From Nelumbo lutea (Eukaryota > Streptophyta > Magnoliopsida > Proteales > Nelumbonaceae), in the NCBI GenBank assembly GCA_022828595.1, contig JAKGHH010000003.1, positions 15,190,934 through 15,254,933 of the forward strand: 64,000 bases of DNA. The letters are read 5' to 3'. Each line of letters opens with the position of its first letter. Position 1 is the first letter of the stretch. Positions 10,812 to 23,520 of this stretch are shown in pieces. The notes under the pieces were generated by a model. That model ran no database searches and had not been told where the DNA came from. It saw nothing but the letters and a program-made list of their open reading frames with translations. The translations under genes were made by a program, and so were the position numbers.

Positions 10812-11388
10812 CCAAATAATATAAAATTAAAAAAAAATGCATATCAGTCATATCGATACACAGCAATAAATATTGATATTTTAATCCTTTCTTCCAATTT
10901 ATCCTAAAAAATGAAAGCATTTAGCAAGTCTTTTTCGTATGGTCTTTTGAGCTTTTCAAAGTTTGGAAAACCAAAATTTGGTCTTTCTCGATTGGGCAAT
11001 GGAAGACAAGAAGGCAAAAAGACCTATTGCCCCTAAAAGTTCATAGAAGCCTAAAATGGCTAAACATTGGAAACTTTAAAGTAAAGCTACTTGTCTTTCT
11101 ACACCTAGAGCTATTCTTTCATTTAATAGCTGTGTAGATCATGGTAGGTTAGGATATTTACCAAATTGTCTATATCTTTAAAGAGAGGACCCCAAAAGCT
11201 TGTTACATCTTTTGGCCATTTAGGCTCTCGAATGATCTTCCTAAAAGGACTTACCAAATGGCGTTGAATGTTATTGCTGATTGAATTAATTAAGTCATCT
11301 ATATAAATGTGAAATGTAATTGTGCTCCCAAGATTAGGTGATTTGCCATATAGCGTTGTATCATCAACTCAACTATCTTTTTAGTTTA
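10812..11388. other. No gene seen
   Basis: This is AT-rich spacer between fold-back elements. No ORF, RNA gene or clear repeat was recognised. Confidence 0.5.
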
Positions 11389-11874
11389 GGTAAATTGCTG
11401 AAACCTCCCTTAAAGTTTGATAATTGGAAATACCTCCCATGAACTTTCCAATACATTTGCAAGTAGATCCCTTTTGTTAGAATCCTCCAATAAGAGGCAC
11501 AAAAATATCCAAAATACCCATACAGTTAACATCGAGGTTGGTTTCTTAGGAAAAAACAGTACAAACTTTATGAATAATAAGAAAAAGAGAGTTTAAAGTT
11601 ATAGTGTTAGATTTGATCTATTGATATGAAGGGCAAATTTTGAAAATAAATTAATTTCAGATAATAGATTAAAGGATTTGGGATAGCGATATTTGGAAAA
11701 TAAACATTTTGGTAAAAACTCAAAAGTAACTGTATAAATATTTTAAACTTTGTTATGCCTCTTATTGGAGGATTCTAATAAAGTAATAAAGGAGGTCTAC
11801 TTACAATTATTTCAGAAATTTGAGAAAAGACAATTACAACTACCAAACTTTAGAAGAGGCTTCAGCAATTAACC
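11389..11874. mobile_element. Fold-back MITE with long imperfect TIRs
   Basis: It starts GGTAAATTGCTGAAACCTCC and ends with the imperfect inverse (GAGGCTTCAGCAATTAACC). Inner segments, such as TCTTATTGGAGGATTCTAA against TTAGAATCCTCCAATAAGA, are also inverted. Related copies are at 12649-13572, 22387-22720 (partial) and 62676-62830 (partial). Confidence 0.7.
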
Positions 11875-12383
11875 AAAGGGAGTGGTTGGGATGGTGCATC
11901 TAAAAAATGTGGATTATATTTTATGTTTGTTAACAATGTTTTGAGGTTCAGTTTACTTGTCTTGTTTTTTCAGATGAACTATATATATAGTAAACATGTA
12001 CGTGTTTTGCATGTGGCAATTTCTTATGTTAATAATGATAGTAAACTATGTTTTCAAAATATTGTATTATTTTTCATATTTCTATGCCTATAAAAATTAT
12101 TTTTATTTGTCACACTTATTTTTGTTTAATATGACGAATATATGATATTAGAGATGTACCCAAATGTTTTTTATAAAAGTTTTATGTTTTTTATACTTTT
12201 GTTTGTTTTCATCTTTTTTAATTTTTATTATTATTTAATTATGGCATATAGGGTTGATACATTTGACCCAAAGGCTGAATTATTGACTTTTCATCGAGCA
12301 TGAAATCAACTCCATTTTTATGTTGGTTTTAAATTTTTATTTTATTTCTATCATCAATAAAGACAATAATTCTTTGTCACACT
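11875..12383. other. No gene seen
   Basis: AT-rich spacer. Nothing recognised. Confidence 0.5.
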
Positions 12384-12638
12384 TAAGGGTCCATTTGTTT
12401 CATAGTCGGAATTGAAATTCGTTGGAATTGGAAATGCAATGGTCTATTCCCACACCTATTTGATTCATAAAGGAATCAAAATGGGAATTGGAATCAGCTG
12501 GAATGTGAATTCCATTCCACTAGGAATAGGAATGGGATTCCAAATTTCCGATTCCACCCAACCAAACAATTGCAATTGAAATGACCCATTTTAATTCTAA
12601 TTTCATCTCCCTATTCGTGTGAACCAAGCAGGCCTTTA
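12384..12638. mobile_element. GGAATT-rich fold-back MITE
   Basis: It begins TAAGGGTCCATTTGTTTCAT and ends ...GTGAACCAAGCAGGCCTTTA, with interior GGAATTGGAATT strings inverted across the centre. The same family is at 42695-43228, and another copy is split by Tat copy B (26590-26748 and 37477-37680). Confidence 0.65.
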
Positions 12639-12648
12639 TATTTCTTTT

Positions 12649-13572
12649 GGATAAATTGTCAAAAGCCTGAAACCTCCCTTGAAGTTTGGTAATTGCAATC
12701 ACCCACCCCCCTACCCCCCCCCCCCCGAACTTTCTAACACATTTTCAAGTAGACCCCCCTATTAAAATCCTCTAACAAATGCACAAAAATGTCCAAAATG
12801 CCCATACAATTACTATTGATGCTAATTTCTATAGAAAAATACAATACAAACTTTATGAACAACAAAAAAGAGAGAGTTTAAAGTTGTAGTTTTACCTTTA
12901 AGCAATTGGTATGATGAGTAAATTTGAAAAATAAACCAACTTTACAAAAAAAGATTTGAAGGGCTTACGTAGATTAACATGAATAGAAAATTAAGAAAAT
13001 AAACATTTTCGTCGAAAGTAACTATATGGATATTTTTGTCATTTTGTGCCTCTTATTAGAGGATTCTAACCTAGGGTGTCAATGGACCGGCTTTGGGTTG
13101 GATTCCATCCAAATCAAAATCCATTTGGATGGATTGGACTGACCAATAAGACATATTGAATTTGGACGGACTGGACAGACCAATATGACATATTGGATTG
13201 GACTTAGTCCGTCCACAATGAATCTATATTAGATTGAGCCAATATCCGGTCCATTGATAGAAGATAAGAACATAGGTGTCAATGGACCAGGTTTGAGTTA
13301 AAACCAATCTAAATTAACAGGAATTTGAACAGATTGGACAACCGGTCCAAAATATTCATTGGACTGGATTGGACCAGGTCCATTTGTAATGGACTCATAT
13401 TGGACTGGACTGGATTGAACCAAATCTAGTCCAATTGACACTCCTAATTTCTAACAAGGGGATCTACTTTCAATTGTCTTAGAAAGTATAGGGGAGGTGA
13501 CTGCCATTACCAAACTTCAATGGAGGTTTTAGCAATAGTCAAAAGCTTCAAAGGAAGTTTCAATAATTTACC
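12649..13572. mobile_element. Fold-back MITE carrying a nested hAT-like element
   Basis: The ends are GCCTGAAACCTCCCTTGAAG and CTTCAATGGAGGTTTTAGC, the same family as 11389-11874. The right arm is interrupted by the element at 13072-13446. An impure C-tract is at 12708-12727. Confidence 0.6.
13072..13446. mobile_element. Nested hAT-like element
   Basis: It starts TAGGGTGTCAATGGACC and ends CCAATTGACACTCCTA. TTCTAACC (13064-13071) and TTCTAACA (13449-13456) form a near-perfect 8-bp duplication. The interior has an imperfect tandem duplication of the GTGTCAATGGACC module. A degraded relative is at 44826-45190. Confidence 0.65.
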
Positions 13573-13960
13573 ACTTTCTTTAATATGGTTAATTAATTTA
13601 GGATGCAACGGAGTTAATTCCCTAAATACAAAACTTAATGAGATGGAATTGAATGAGGAGAAATGTAATAGTTAAATTACTTTACAATTAGAGAGGGACC
13701 AAATTCAAAAATATGGGTATTCTAATCAACAATAGGCTTCAATAAAAGTTGATGGGAATTAATACCTTAAATATAGGACTTAATAAGAGGGATTTGAATG
13801 AGAAAAGTGGTTGTTCAAATTATATTTTTGTCCTTAAATTATTAGATATGGACCAAATTCAAAATTTGAGATATTTTAATCATGTAAAAACTCCATACTA
13901 TCATTCACACTTTTAATAGTAATATAGATATATATACTTTAGATGTTTATTGGATGGGAG

Positions 13961-14505
13961 TAAGGGTGTCCATGAAAAACCGAACCGAACCAAGAAGCCA
14001 AACTAGAAAATGTGGTTAGCCGAACCGATCGGTTCGGTTTCGGTTTGGTATTTTTGAAAAACCGAATGACCAGTTTGATTTTCGATTATCCTAGAAAAAA
14101 CTGGTGGTTAACCAAATTGACTGGTATATATATTTATATGCATGTTTTATATATATTTTAAATATATGTCACATTTTCTATATATCATTTATAAATATAT
14201 ATGCATTATATATATAAATATATACCTATATTATATTTATAATAATCTATTTATAAATATATTAAAATATTATATATATATATATATGTATATTTTAATA
14301 TTTATAATATATTATATATCATTTTTTATTTATAATATAATGTTATATATATATAATATTATAAATATAAAAAACTGAAAAATCAAACCATTCAAAAACC
14401 GATGAATTAGTTAATCGGTTCGATTTCGAATTTGGAGAAAATGAAAAAACGATATAGTACCGATTCTATTTGCAAAAGTTTTTCATGATTCGGTTAATGG
14501 AACCG
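13961..14505. mobile_element. Degraded hAT-like element with AT-rich core
   Basis: The left end TAAGGGTGTCCATGAAAAACC is followed by GAACCGAACC strings, a long TATATA core, and the inverse GGTTCGATT/ATTCGGTTAATGGAACCG strings. The right terminus has decayed, so the end is approximate. Confidence 0.5.
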
Positions 14506-17500
14506 TGCACGTGCAGCTACGTGAATGAAAAACCCGGTTAACCTTCACCGCCTCATTGTCACTGGTGTGTATTTTGTTCTGTTCTCTGTTTTTGTACAAG
14601 TCATTTCCTAACCAAACCAATGATAGCACCGGAAATTTGTTTTGTTATCTTTTGGAAAAAGTTACACAAGTGACGTGACTATCCTGATTTCAAATAAAAA
14701 AATAAATAATTTTCTTTCTACTGAAAGTTGCCACAAAAAATTTAATGAAACATTAGGAAAAGATTAGGAAGCAGTTGGAAAAAGGTGTTTGAGTTGAGTA
14801 TATGTAATGAATCCGAAAGAGCAAGGAAGCTTCGTCGCCGTCGGGAATCCAACTCTGAGTTTTTCTGTTGTTAGGCATGGTGCTTTTTTTGTCATTGTTG
14901 AACCAAACTCGCCAAACAGGAAACGCCTCTTCCATAAAGCCAAATCATAATTCCCAGGAAATAACTCTGAATGGGCATTCTTTTACCTTGGACCACGTGG
15001 GTATCCGTACCATTTTGTATTTATATGAATGAATGTGAGATTTTATTGATGGATTCCCCCCGACAGAACCTATCGGGCTGCCATGCCATCTACCCAACAA
15101 TAATTTATGGCCTGCTAATTATTAATTCTTATTGCCATTTCTCAATTAGCGATGACAAAATGGGTAGATTTTAGGAGTTTTTATCGTTCACTCCACGGGC
15201 AGTCCAAAATCCCCATTTCTGATGGGGGATTGTAGTCCAAAAACCCCTAGATTTTTCCGTGCTATTAATAATATCCTAGTCCTCTTTTTCTTTTTTTTTT
15301 TCTTCCGAGTGTTGGCCGTAGGATTTGATTTCGCATCATCTTGGAATAAACCAGTTAATACACTAGCGAACCAGTCCAGGGCATAAGGGTTTACCTTATC
15401 TAAATCAATTTGATTAATTAGCCGTGGAGTCGAATTTACCTTGAAATAAATTTCAAAATATTTTTGGAAATGTAAAGACTTGAACACAAATGCTATAATG
15501 TTACTTGACCATTGGGTTATTCGAGTGATTTTATCATTTGTTTTTATTTTAGTATTTGAATATATATAATAAGTAACGTAAAAGTTATTATTTATAAAAT
15601 TTAAATATAAATTTTAAGATTTGAATCATATAATGATTTACGTATTAAATTATTTAATTTAATCAATAAAAATATTATATTTATTGAAAATCAAGCTTTT
15701 GAAAAATATACTTACTTTTTAAGAGGGATAGTAAAAAAAAGAACAAATTCCACAAATAAACTATAAACCGACCTTAAATCCACCAAAACCAAACCAACCC
15801 TAAAAATGGCATTCATATAGTAAGTTTTAGTTCCAAAAACCTGGAACCAACCCTTACAGCGTGTTCCAGGTTTTACCAAAAAAACATCCAAAATCACATC
15901 TTTATCTTAAATTTAGCAGGTGGTGAATCATCAATCCGAGTCCAGATCTAATACCAATATACGGTCCACCAACAGTCATAGTAGGTGTATACGGTCCCTG
16001 TATTGGAATTAGATCTGAACCTAAGAAATCCAAAACGAAAATGGAATTAAGGCTGAGAGAGTCCCAATTTGGTCCCAACAACCATTGTTACATCTTGCCA
16101 TAAAGACAAGAGTATGGCTGCAATGGCTATTGGCATCAGATCTGGACTGAATTGGAAAATTTTGTTTTGGTGGATGAAATGTGGATAGAAACAAAATAAA
16201 ATTAAATGCATCAAAAAGTCATTTTCTATATTCCTGTTATTGACGAGATCAAATCAGTCCCTTGCAAGATTATCCACCACAAGGCTTTATAGCACATTTC
16301 TGCTATGTATTAAAAACATCTCCCAATGATAATATCAGATGATATCGTTATTGACTAGTGCCATTTAAATTTAAGACAAAACCACGGACTTTCAGAAAAT
16401 AAAAATAACAATAAACAAATAAAACCGCAGAATAATTGAATGAGAAATTAAAATCTACCATAATACTTAATTTCACTAATCCTTATCTTCCTATAAATTT
16501 TTATTTATTTATTAGTGCTTGGGATGAAGCCAAAAGAGTTTAAGAGAAAAAGACAAGCCCCTCCCCGACCACGTCGAACGTTCGGCTATACTCAGTCCCC
16601 ACTCCCCATCAACACAAGTTGGATTTCCCACTCTCACCTCCCAACTCCGATAGATATTCGGAACAAATTGAAAGTAGATATTCTGTTATTTGATTCCTGG
16701 TGGTGCGCAATCCTGCTCGAGAATAGTTTGAACATCCGATTAGATAGGTTACTTGGTCGATTGGTCGACTTATAAGAAAAGAGAGAAAAGATCATAGTAT
16801 TAGGGTTATTTTATTTAGTGTGGGTATTTTATTGCTTAAGTTAGTAAATTTGAGTTTTCTAAGACTTATAAAGCAAGAGAGAGTTAAAGAGCTTGAGTGC
16901 TAAATCGTGCGCATCTTCTGAAGTTGGAGGTAAGGCCTTATATAGGCGAGCTGTTTTGAGCATTCACGAAACGCATCCAGGATCTCTAATCTGTTTGGTT
17001 CAAAGGTGGTTTCATGCCTAGAGGTGGATTCCGTATAAACAAATAATGTTTATCCAATCCCGCCCGAAGTGAGTGGAGTGATAACCAGTTCTTCCAACAT
17101 GGCTTCATGATCCCGTTGAACGAGGAGGCCGCCTGGCACGTCAAGCAGGTCACTAGCTAAACTTGGGCCAAGTCGGCAGAAGCATGTCACCTCTTACGCC
17201 GACCTAGTGTCTTGATGGGCCATTCGCAATTCGATCTGTTGAGGTGGTGCCAAGATCATCAGGGTGGGTGCAAGGTGTCTAAGGTACTCCTAAAGTTTGC
17301 TTATGTGATACTGAGATATTGTCTAACTGTTTTGAGGTGCCACATATCATCATGTCACTAAGAGTCAAATCATCCCTCATCAATTCTCATTCCCTTGAGT
17401 TTTGACTCTCCCATCTCCCATTTGACCCTCCATCTTCCATGCTATCCAAACAAAAAGTAAGCTTTTGTTATCTGTTCATTAGGCATGTTTTTATTAGGAG

Positions 17501-17547
17501 AAATCTGGTACCTTTTTTAATTTAAATTATCATTAACATGGGAGGTG
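14506..17547. other. Spacer, no gene recognised
   Basis: Mostly AT-rich with poly-A/T runs. 16530-17330 is richer in GC than its surroundings and has a TATATAGG motif near 16937, but only short broken ORFs and no recognisable domain. It could be a decayed LTR or gene relic. Confidence 0.4.
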
Positions 17548-17867
17548 GTGTGCATGATCGGGCTGGGTTAGGTTTGGTTGGATCAACCCTAACACAACTT
17601 CATATAGGGCTGAGATTGAACTTGAATTGGGTTGGCCAAATTTTTCTATTTCTTTTTGGCAAATGTATTTATTTCTTAGATTCCCAAGGGTTCATGATAA
17701 TTTAGTATTAGTATTATTATGTGTAAAATATCATAATTATCATGTTTTAGAAAAATATGTTTTTAAACTTAAACTTTTTTATATTCGATATACATGCCTA
17801 CATGCATGTATAGATAGATAAATGCATATACAAATAAATACATAAACATTTGCAGTGAATATATTTA

Positions 17868-17904
<37 letters not shown>

Positions 17905-18186
17905 ATAAGCACACATTTATGGATGCATACTTGCATATTTATACACCTATCAATAGTGAATATATATATATAAGTATTTACATGCATAATTACATATTTA
18001 TATATTATTCACACATGTAAAAATGAAATTAAGTTGGGTTGGGGTTGGTCAAGGCCTTAACCCTAAGTTATGTTGGTTCCATACTTTTCAATCCTGACCT
18101 TAACCCAAATTTCAACCCAATCCAACGTAATTCTATTTTTTCAAGTTAGGTTTGGATTAATCCGACCCAAGTTATAACCCTAATTA
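17548..18186. mobile_element. Probable fold-back element, GGGTTGGGTT type
   Basis: GGGTTAGGTTTGGTTGG strings on the left are mirrored by CCAACCCAATCC strings on the right around a TATATA core (17870-17990). The terminal sequences are unclear. Confidence 0.4.
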
Positions 18187-18239
18187 GAGGAGAATTATAT
18201 CTTTTAGAATGCACACAAGTATGTGGATTTTTTTTTGGC

Positions 18240-18532
18240 GATAGCAATTGGTTTATTCCGATAAAAACCAACTTGAATAAATTGAAGTTTTAAATAAAAA
18301 CCAAACTGAAACAAAACAATTGAAATTGAAACTTTTGGTTCAGTTTTCTATTAAAACTGAATTTCATTAATATATTAATATTAATTATATATATATATAT
18401 ATATTATGTATAAATAATCAATTTTTAATTCATTCAATTTTTTTTTGGTTAATCAAAGTAACCAAACTAAAAAGCTAATACCAAAATTTTTTATTTAATT
18501 TTTTGGTTTTTACCGAATAATGCTCACCCCTA
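18240..18532. mobile_element. Right part of a hAT-like element
   Basis: It ends in GCTCACCCCTA and carries AACCAAAC/GGTTTTTACCG subterminal strings around a (TA)n core at 18388-18405. The left TAGGGGTG terminus was not found. Confidence 0.45.
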
Positions 18533-20990
18533 CTTTGACTAGTTGGAACAAAGAGACCTGGGATTAATTTTTATGGGCCTATCTTCACTTGGGGTTAAGG
18601 GGCTATGAATTTAGGGAATGGACCATCGTGTTATCTAACTCCATGTAATAAAAAAAGAAACAAACAAAAATTAGAAGGGCAACCTTCTCCGGAACCACCA
18701 ATATTCGTGTATTAATTTGAGGTCTCCAATGCAACTAAAGGTGTAATATAATCGGAAATGTCAGGACATATCCAATGCAAATTTCTGATTTTTAATGCAG
18801 AGTTATAAATATTCAAAATGGAAATAACCCATATTCTATGCATCAAAGCCCGCCCATAAATTAGTATCAATTTCAAACTGACAGCTACCCGAACAGTACT
18901 CTTGTTTATAAATTCTGAACTTGGGCTGCAGAACCGTCTTTCTCCCTAATATAATTGCACTAGATTTAGATCGAGTCCAGCTACATTCTCATCCAATCCA
19001 ATTATTTGGATCCTATATCAGATGCAAACTCTTACATGAAATGCCTAACAATTGGATTTTAGAGTCAAAATCAAATATGGGACCTTTGGAACGTCTCCCA
19101 GTGATGTCTCTTCATTATTTATCTTCATCGGATCGGAAGATATTGGCAATAAACGATTGAAATGTGATGTGGGGCGTTGTAGGGCGCTGATGTGAACTCC
19201 TTAAAAAAGACTTTATCAATCTAACTGGGGCAGTGGCAGATAATTAATTACCTGTTTAATGTTTAGTTGCAAAATTTGTCAAGGATTCAGTCTGACAACA
19301 CAGCTCTTTGCCCTTACCATGTCTAAAGAGCAAAAAATTATATATGTAGTAATAATAGTATGCTTGGTGGTTTGATGATTTTGGTTTCTGTTTTGGTAAT
19401 TCGATGATTTTGGTTAATTCTACTGTTTTAATAAAACGATATTAGCGGAAAGAAAATGAGTCAGGAAGCGCATTCACTCACATTCATCATAAGTCATAAC
19501 GTGCTGTCAACCATCTACACACTATACAGGTGTGTCTGCTCCTGTCTGTATTCGCATTCATTTGTATTTGCCATTAGAAGCTACTAATGGACAGACACGA
19601 TTCTCTCTAGGGACCAGGGTCTCTCTACCGCTAACCAGTGACGCTCCCCCAACAACGGCCCCTCCCTAACCCCAAGGTTCTCCTTAATAATTTTTTTTTT
19701 CTCTAAACGTAGGCAAGATAAGGGAACACTGTAGAATATAGTCATACTGTTGACTGTAGTGTAGACGGCTCTATTTTGATTGGAATCATATATTGCTTTG
19801 CCTTTGCTGCCCTTGGATACTTGAATTTAAAAGAAAAAAGCAAAATAAATTGTAAAGTTTTAGGTTGGAAAATTGAAAATTCTGGAGGCAATGCAATGGA
19901 GTAGAATGGATTGTTCGTTTTCTCTTAATTTTTATATATTAAGAAGAATCTTTTAATTTTAAGAGAAAAAGGGTTATTCATTTCTTCTTATCTCTTATTT
20001 CTTAAAGTGCATTCATACAAATTTTTATTTTTTAACAATATTCTCAAAAAAACGAAAAAAATTCATGATCAAAATAGATATTTGATAATTTTTAGAATTC
20101 AAAATTCAGAGTTCAGAACAACATTCTTTGTATTTAAAGTTAAGAGGAAAGAAAAATTCACTAATATCAATATACATTTTAATATAATTTATTGCATTTT
20201 CAGATATTAGACTTTAGAGCAAACAAACAATACCGAAATCTTTACAATAGGATCATGTGGATCTACAAGATTAAACTAAATTCCTCATGAATCATAAGAT
20301 ACAAAAGAAAGAGAAAGAACAAACCAACGTGTCATCATGAGATTGAACCCGTTTTACCACGCACCAAAAAAAGCGAAAGTATGATTGAGTGAGGGGCATG
20401 AAGAAAAAATGGTCCACCGTCCACTTAAGTTACACCATCTGATGGGCATCACATATACCATGAATCTGTCATAGTTGGTCGATAATGGCCTATGAGGTTT
20501 AAGGACCACCTTATAATGATGTTACCACTTACCACAATTGAATTATAATGTGAAAGTAGAGAAACGCCCCCAACCCAAGTCCCCAAGTCTGTTTCACTGG
20601 AATTCAGATCCAAACTCGTTTCACTGTTCATGTGAACTCGCATAATGCCCAGAGATTTTTTTTAAAGAGATTAAGTGGTCGTGGCTGGAAAACGAAATAG
20701 TACCCCTACCTCTAATCTAATACGTGAGAAAGAACAGATATCGTTTGTTTCATATTTTCTCGCGACAATAGAGAAAAACAGGTATGCCACTTGAACAGCG
20801 CACATCGGGTGTCGGTACGTCTTCACATCTCTAGTTTTAAATTAAGATTCAACCTTCTTTTCCTGTCATTTCTCTATTCCATTTTTTTCCCTCTCTGTCC
20901 CGCACCTCTCTCTCTCTCTCTCTTCAACATTTTATTATTCCTTCTCCACCTTTATCTCGTTTTGACCGGTACCCTCCTAACCTTTATACG
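18533..20990. other. Spacer, no gene recognised
   Basis: Only short ORFs without recognisable domains. The last 100 bp are CT-rich (TCTCTC at 20905-20923) and belong to the promoter region of the gene at 21118. Confidence 0.45.
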
Positions 20991-20994
20991 GCTC

Positions 20995-21000
20995 TATATA
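20995..21000 (+). promoter_or_regulatory. Candidate TATA box
   Basis: CTATATAATCC lies 118 bp before the ATG at 21118. It is flanked by CT-rich stretches (20905-20923, 21035-21046) that are common in plant core promoters and 5' leaders. Confidence 0.45.
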
Positions 21001-21117
21001 ATCCTTGCCCCCCTTCTCTCTTTCCTCAGTCCTCTCTCTCTCTATAATATATACAGTCTCTTTTTTCTAATTCACTGCGCCTCTCGCGTAATACTCCTAC
21101 GCTCTTTATCTTCTCTA

Positions 21118-21629
21118 ATGGCAGAAAAGCCCTTAAAACGCCTCAGAGAAGGTACGCAAATAGAAGACGAAGAAGAGACGAAACGTCATCGGTCCTACAA
21201 TCACATCCTCTCTCTACTTGAAGCAGATCATGAAGAGGAAGTCAACCAGGATCTCTTTCTTCAATGGCAACACTCCAAGAAGAGATATCCTACGGGACTA
21301 CCTCCCACCCTCCCCCTCCCGCCAAACAAATTCCCTCTGAGGCTGAAACCAACAACCCCACTACTGCCGCGTCGTCTGCGGCTAGTGTTAAGGATGATGA
21401 AGATGAGCAAGAGAAGGGAGCAGTTATAAAGCACCTTTTTGAAGCATCAGATGATGAACTAGGGATTCCTCACAAAGATATCAGAGTAGGCGAAGAGGAA
21501 TATGAAGGTATCGACCCTGAAACTGGAACCGGTGCTGGGTTGTCCTGCTGGTACGATGATAGGTTCTGGGAGTTGGATGATGTGGCTGCCAATTACTATT
21601 CTTTTGTGCAGTCGGAGCTCTTCATGTAA
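21118..21629 (+). CDS. Small acidic plant protein of unknown function, apparent frameshift
   Basis: ATG at 21118 opens a frame reading MAEKPLKRLREGTQ, then an acidic, charged stretch with RSYNHILSLLEAD. At about 21252-21262 (a CTCTTTCTT pyrimidine run) the reading shifts by one base, and the downstream frame continues with MATLQEEISYGTTSHP, an acidic linker, KHLFEASDDELGIP, and a C-terminus ending FWELDDVAANYYSFVQSELFM before TAA at 21627. That motif order (ILSLL, TLQEEI, LLEASDDELGIP, WELeDeAANYY..LQSELFM) looks like a conserved plant protein family without a name I can give. Total length would be about 170 residues. It appears to be single-exon. The broken frame is either a one-base deletion making a recent pseudogene or a sequencing error in a pyrimidine run. 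Confidence 0.6.
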
Positions 21630-22386
21630 TCTCTTTCCGGAGAAAAAATGGTTGTATAAACAAAAGAAGTTAGGAGCAGAAGAAAAGAAATAAAAAAAAC
21701 AGGAAAAAAAGAAGAGATATTAGGGTTGTTTACAGGGAGTTTTTGGAATTTCATTTTGATTCCCTTGTTTTTTTTTTTTTGTGAAATACCCAGCAAAATT
21801 CCCTTTCTTTCTTTGCCTAAAAATTAAAATCTAATGTAGATGAGGACCGAAGAGGAGGCAATGAGGCAATTATTTCTTCTTCCGTCCTACATCTTTTCTC
21901 CCACTCGTCCATCTTTAGCTGTTTTTCCTTTTCTATTATTAATATATCTGAGAACGTCAAAAATCAAACTGGCTAAGTTCCGGTAATGGCTAACGAGTAC
22001 CGGGAGATGCGAGAGCACTATGAAGTATATATGTACGAGCCGGACCCCGTAAGGGCCGTTTGAGCAATACCACACCTGTGAGGCTGTAAGCCTGTAACCT
22101 CCTCCCAAAATTGGTGGTAAGTGGGGTTTGATTCCCCGGTCTCTGTTAAAAGTTGAAACAGCAACGATCCACTAAACATACGAATTGAGCCACCCGTCAG
22201 TTGGTAAAACTGCAGATGAATCAGGTGTTCTTATCCACAGGGTGCTCCAATAATAAATCCAGCTTATATATTCAACAATTCCTCTTAATTCCGAAGAATC
22301 AATGAAACTGATTTTTTTTTTTTTTCTTAATGAAACCGGTCGACTTATCATCCAAGTTTTCGGTTTCGGGTAACCATTTAATTATG
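21630..22386. other. 3' flank of the 21118 gene, no other gene seen
   Basis: A-rich downstream sequence. 22030-22130 contains GGGGTTTGATTCCCC, which resembles a tRNA-type B box, but no cloverleaf or matching A box was found. Confidence 0.4.
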
Positions 22387-22720
22387 GGTAAATTGCTGAA
22401 ACCTCCACAGTAATTACCATCACCTCCCAAGAACTTTACATGGTTGCTATGACATAGTTGCAAGTATACTTTTAAATCCTTTAAAAAGATGTGCGAAATT
22501 GTTCATAATACCCATACAGTTATTTTGACCAAAATGTTTATTTTATAAGTTTTTTCTATGAATCTCTATTCTTAATTCTTTCATTTTAAATTTGTTTTTC
22601 ATATTTTTCATATCAATCAAAGGTAAATCTACAACTTTAAATTTTCTTTTCTTTTGGTTTTAATAAGGTTTGTATTTATTTTTAAAATCAGCATCAATAG
22701 TAATTATATGTTGGTTTTTT
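22387..22720. mobile_element. Partial fold-back MITE
   Basis: The left end GGTAAATTGCTGAAACCTCC and the interior match 11389-11874. The right terminus is missing. Confidence 0.5.
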
Positions 22721-23520
22721 CTAGTCCATGAGAGGCGTCGTTTATGTGCCAAAGGGGGACTGCACCAATTATGTTCTAGGCAACCACTAGGCCTTGAGAA
22801 CCCACCCACATGCTAGGATAACAAGATAACTCGATCAACTTAACACAACCCTGGCAAGGTATAAGGACATGCTTGGGCCAGACCCATGTGCAAGGCCTCC
22901 CCTTCATGTGCGCTATGCAGTGTTAGTTCATGCATTGTCTCCATGAGTGATTCTTTGTACATGAGGAACCATGGTAGCCATGCTAGTCATTAACCTGGGC
23001 CACCCGTTTGTCTTGGAAGTGCCAAGGGTAGGCACCCAAGGAGATCGATCACTGCCCCTCAAAGAGGATGTTAAGCTTTGGAGGTTTGCCAAAAGGGTAC
23101 ATCACATTTTCGAAAATCATATTGGTAGTATTTATGATAATGACACTCAACACAACCCGTCAAGTGTAGATAAGGCTTAGTCAGTGCCAAACCATGATAT
23201 TGAAGTGAGGCACACATATTTTGTCTCAAGGCTTAAGCCTCACAATTTTGATGTGAGACTTAAGCCTTTGTTAAGATGAGGCGTAAGACGTAAGCCTTAA
23301 AGCATGAGGTGTAGCTTAAGGTGTAAAAAGGCATAGGCTTGAAGTACCAATTTACCAATGATTATTTATTGATTTAATGCAAAAAGTATATATGTTTTTT
23401 AGTTCAAAATATATGGAAGAAGTACTTCAATAATTATGAACCGAATAAATAAAAAGTAAAAATGAAAAAAAAAACAATCGGGAAAATCAAGTTCTATTAA
23501 TTTCTCTTAGTATTTTAGGA
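22721..23520. repeat. Spacer with a short TAAGCC-rich repeat cluster
   Basis: At 23215-23345 the words AGGCTTAAGCCT, GTGAGACTTAAGCC and GGCGTAAGACGTAAGCC recur, both direct and inverted. 22740-23000 has no recognised content. Confidence 0.4.

Noticed and set aside
14142..14378. Tyr/Ile-rich ORF of 78 codons
   Set aside because: A translation of the TATATA core of a decayed fold-back element.
22030..22140. Possible tRNA or tRNA-derived SINE (GGGGTTTGATTCCCC)
   Set aside because: There is a B-box-like word only. No A box at the proper distance, no cloverleaf, no poly-A end.
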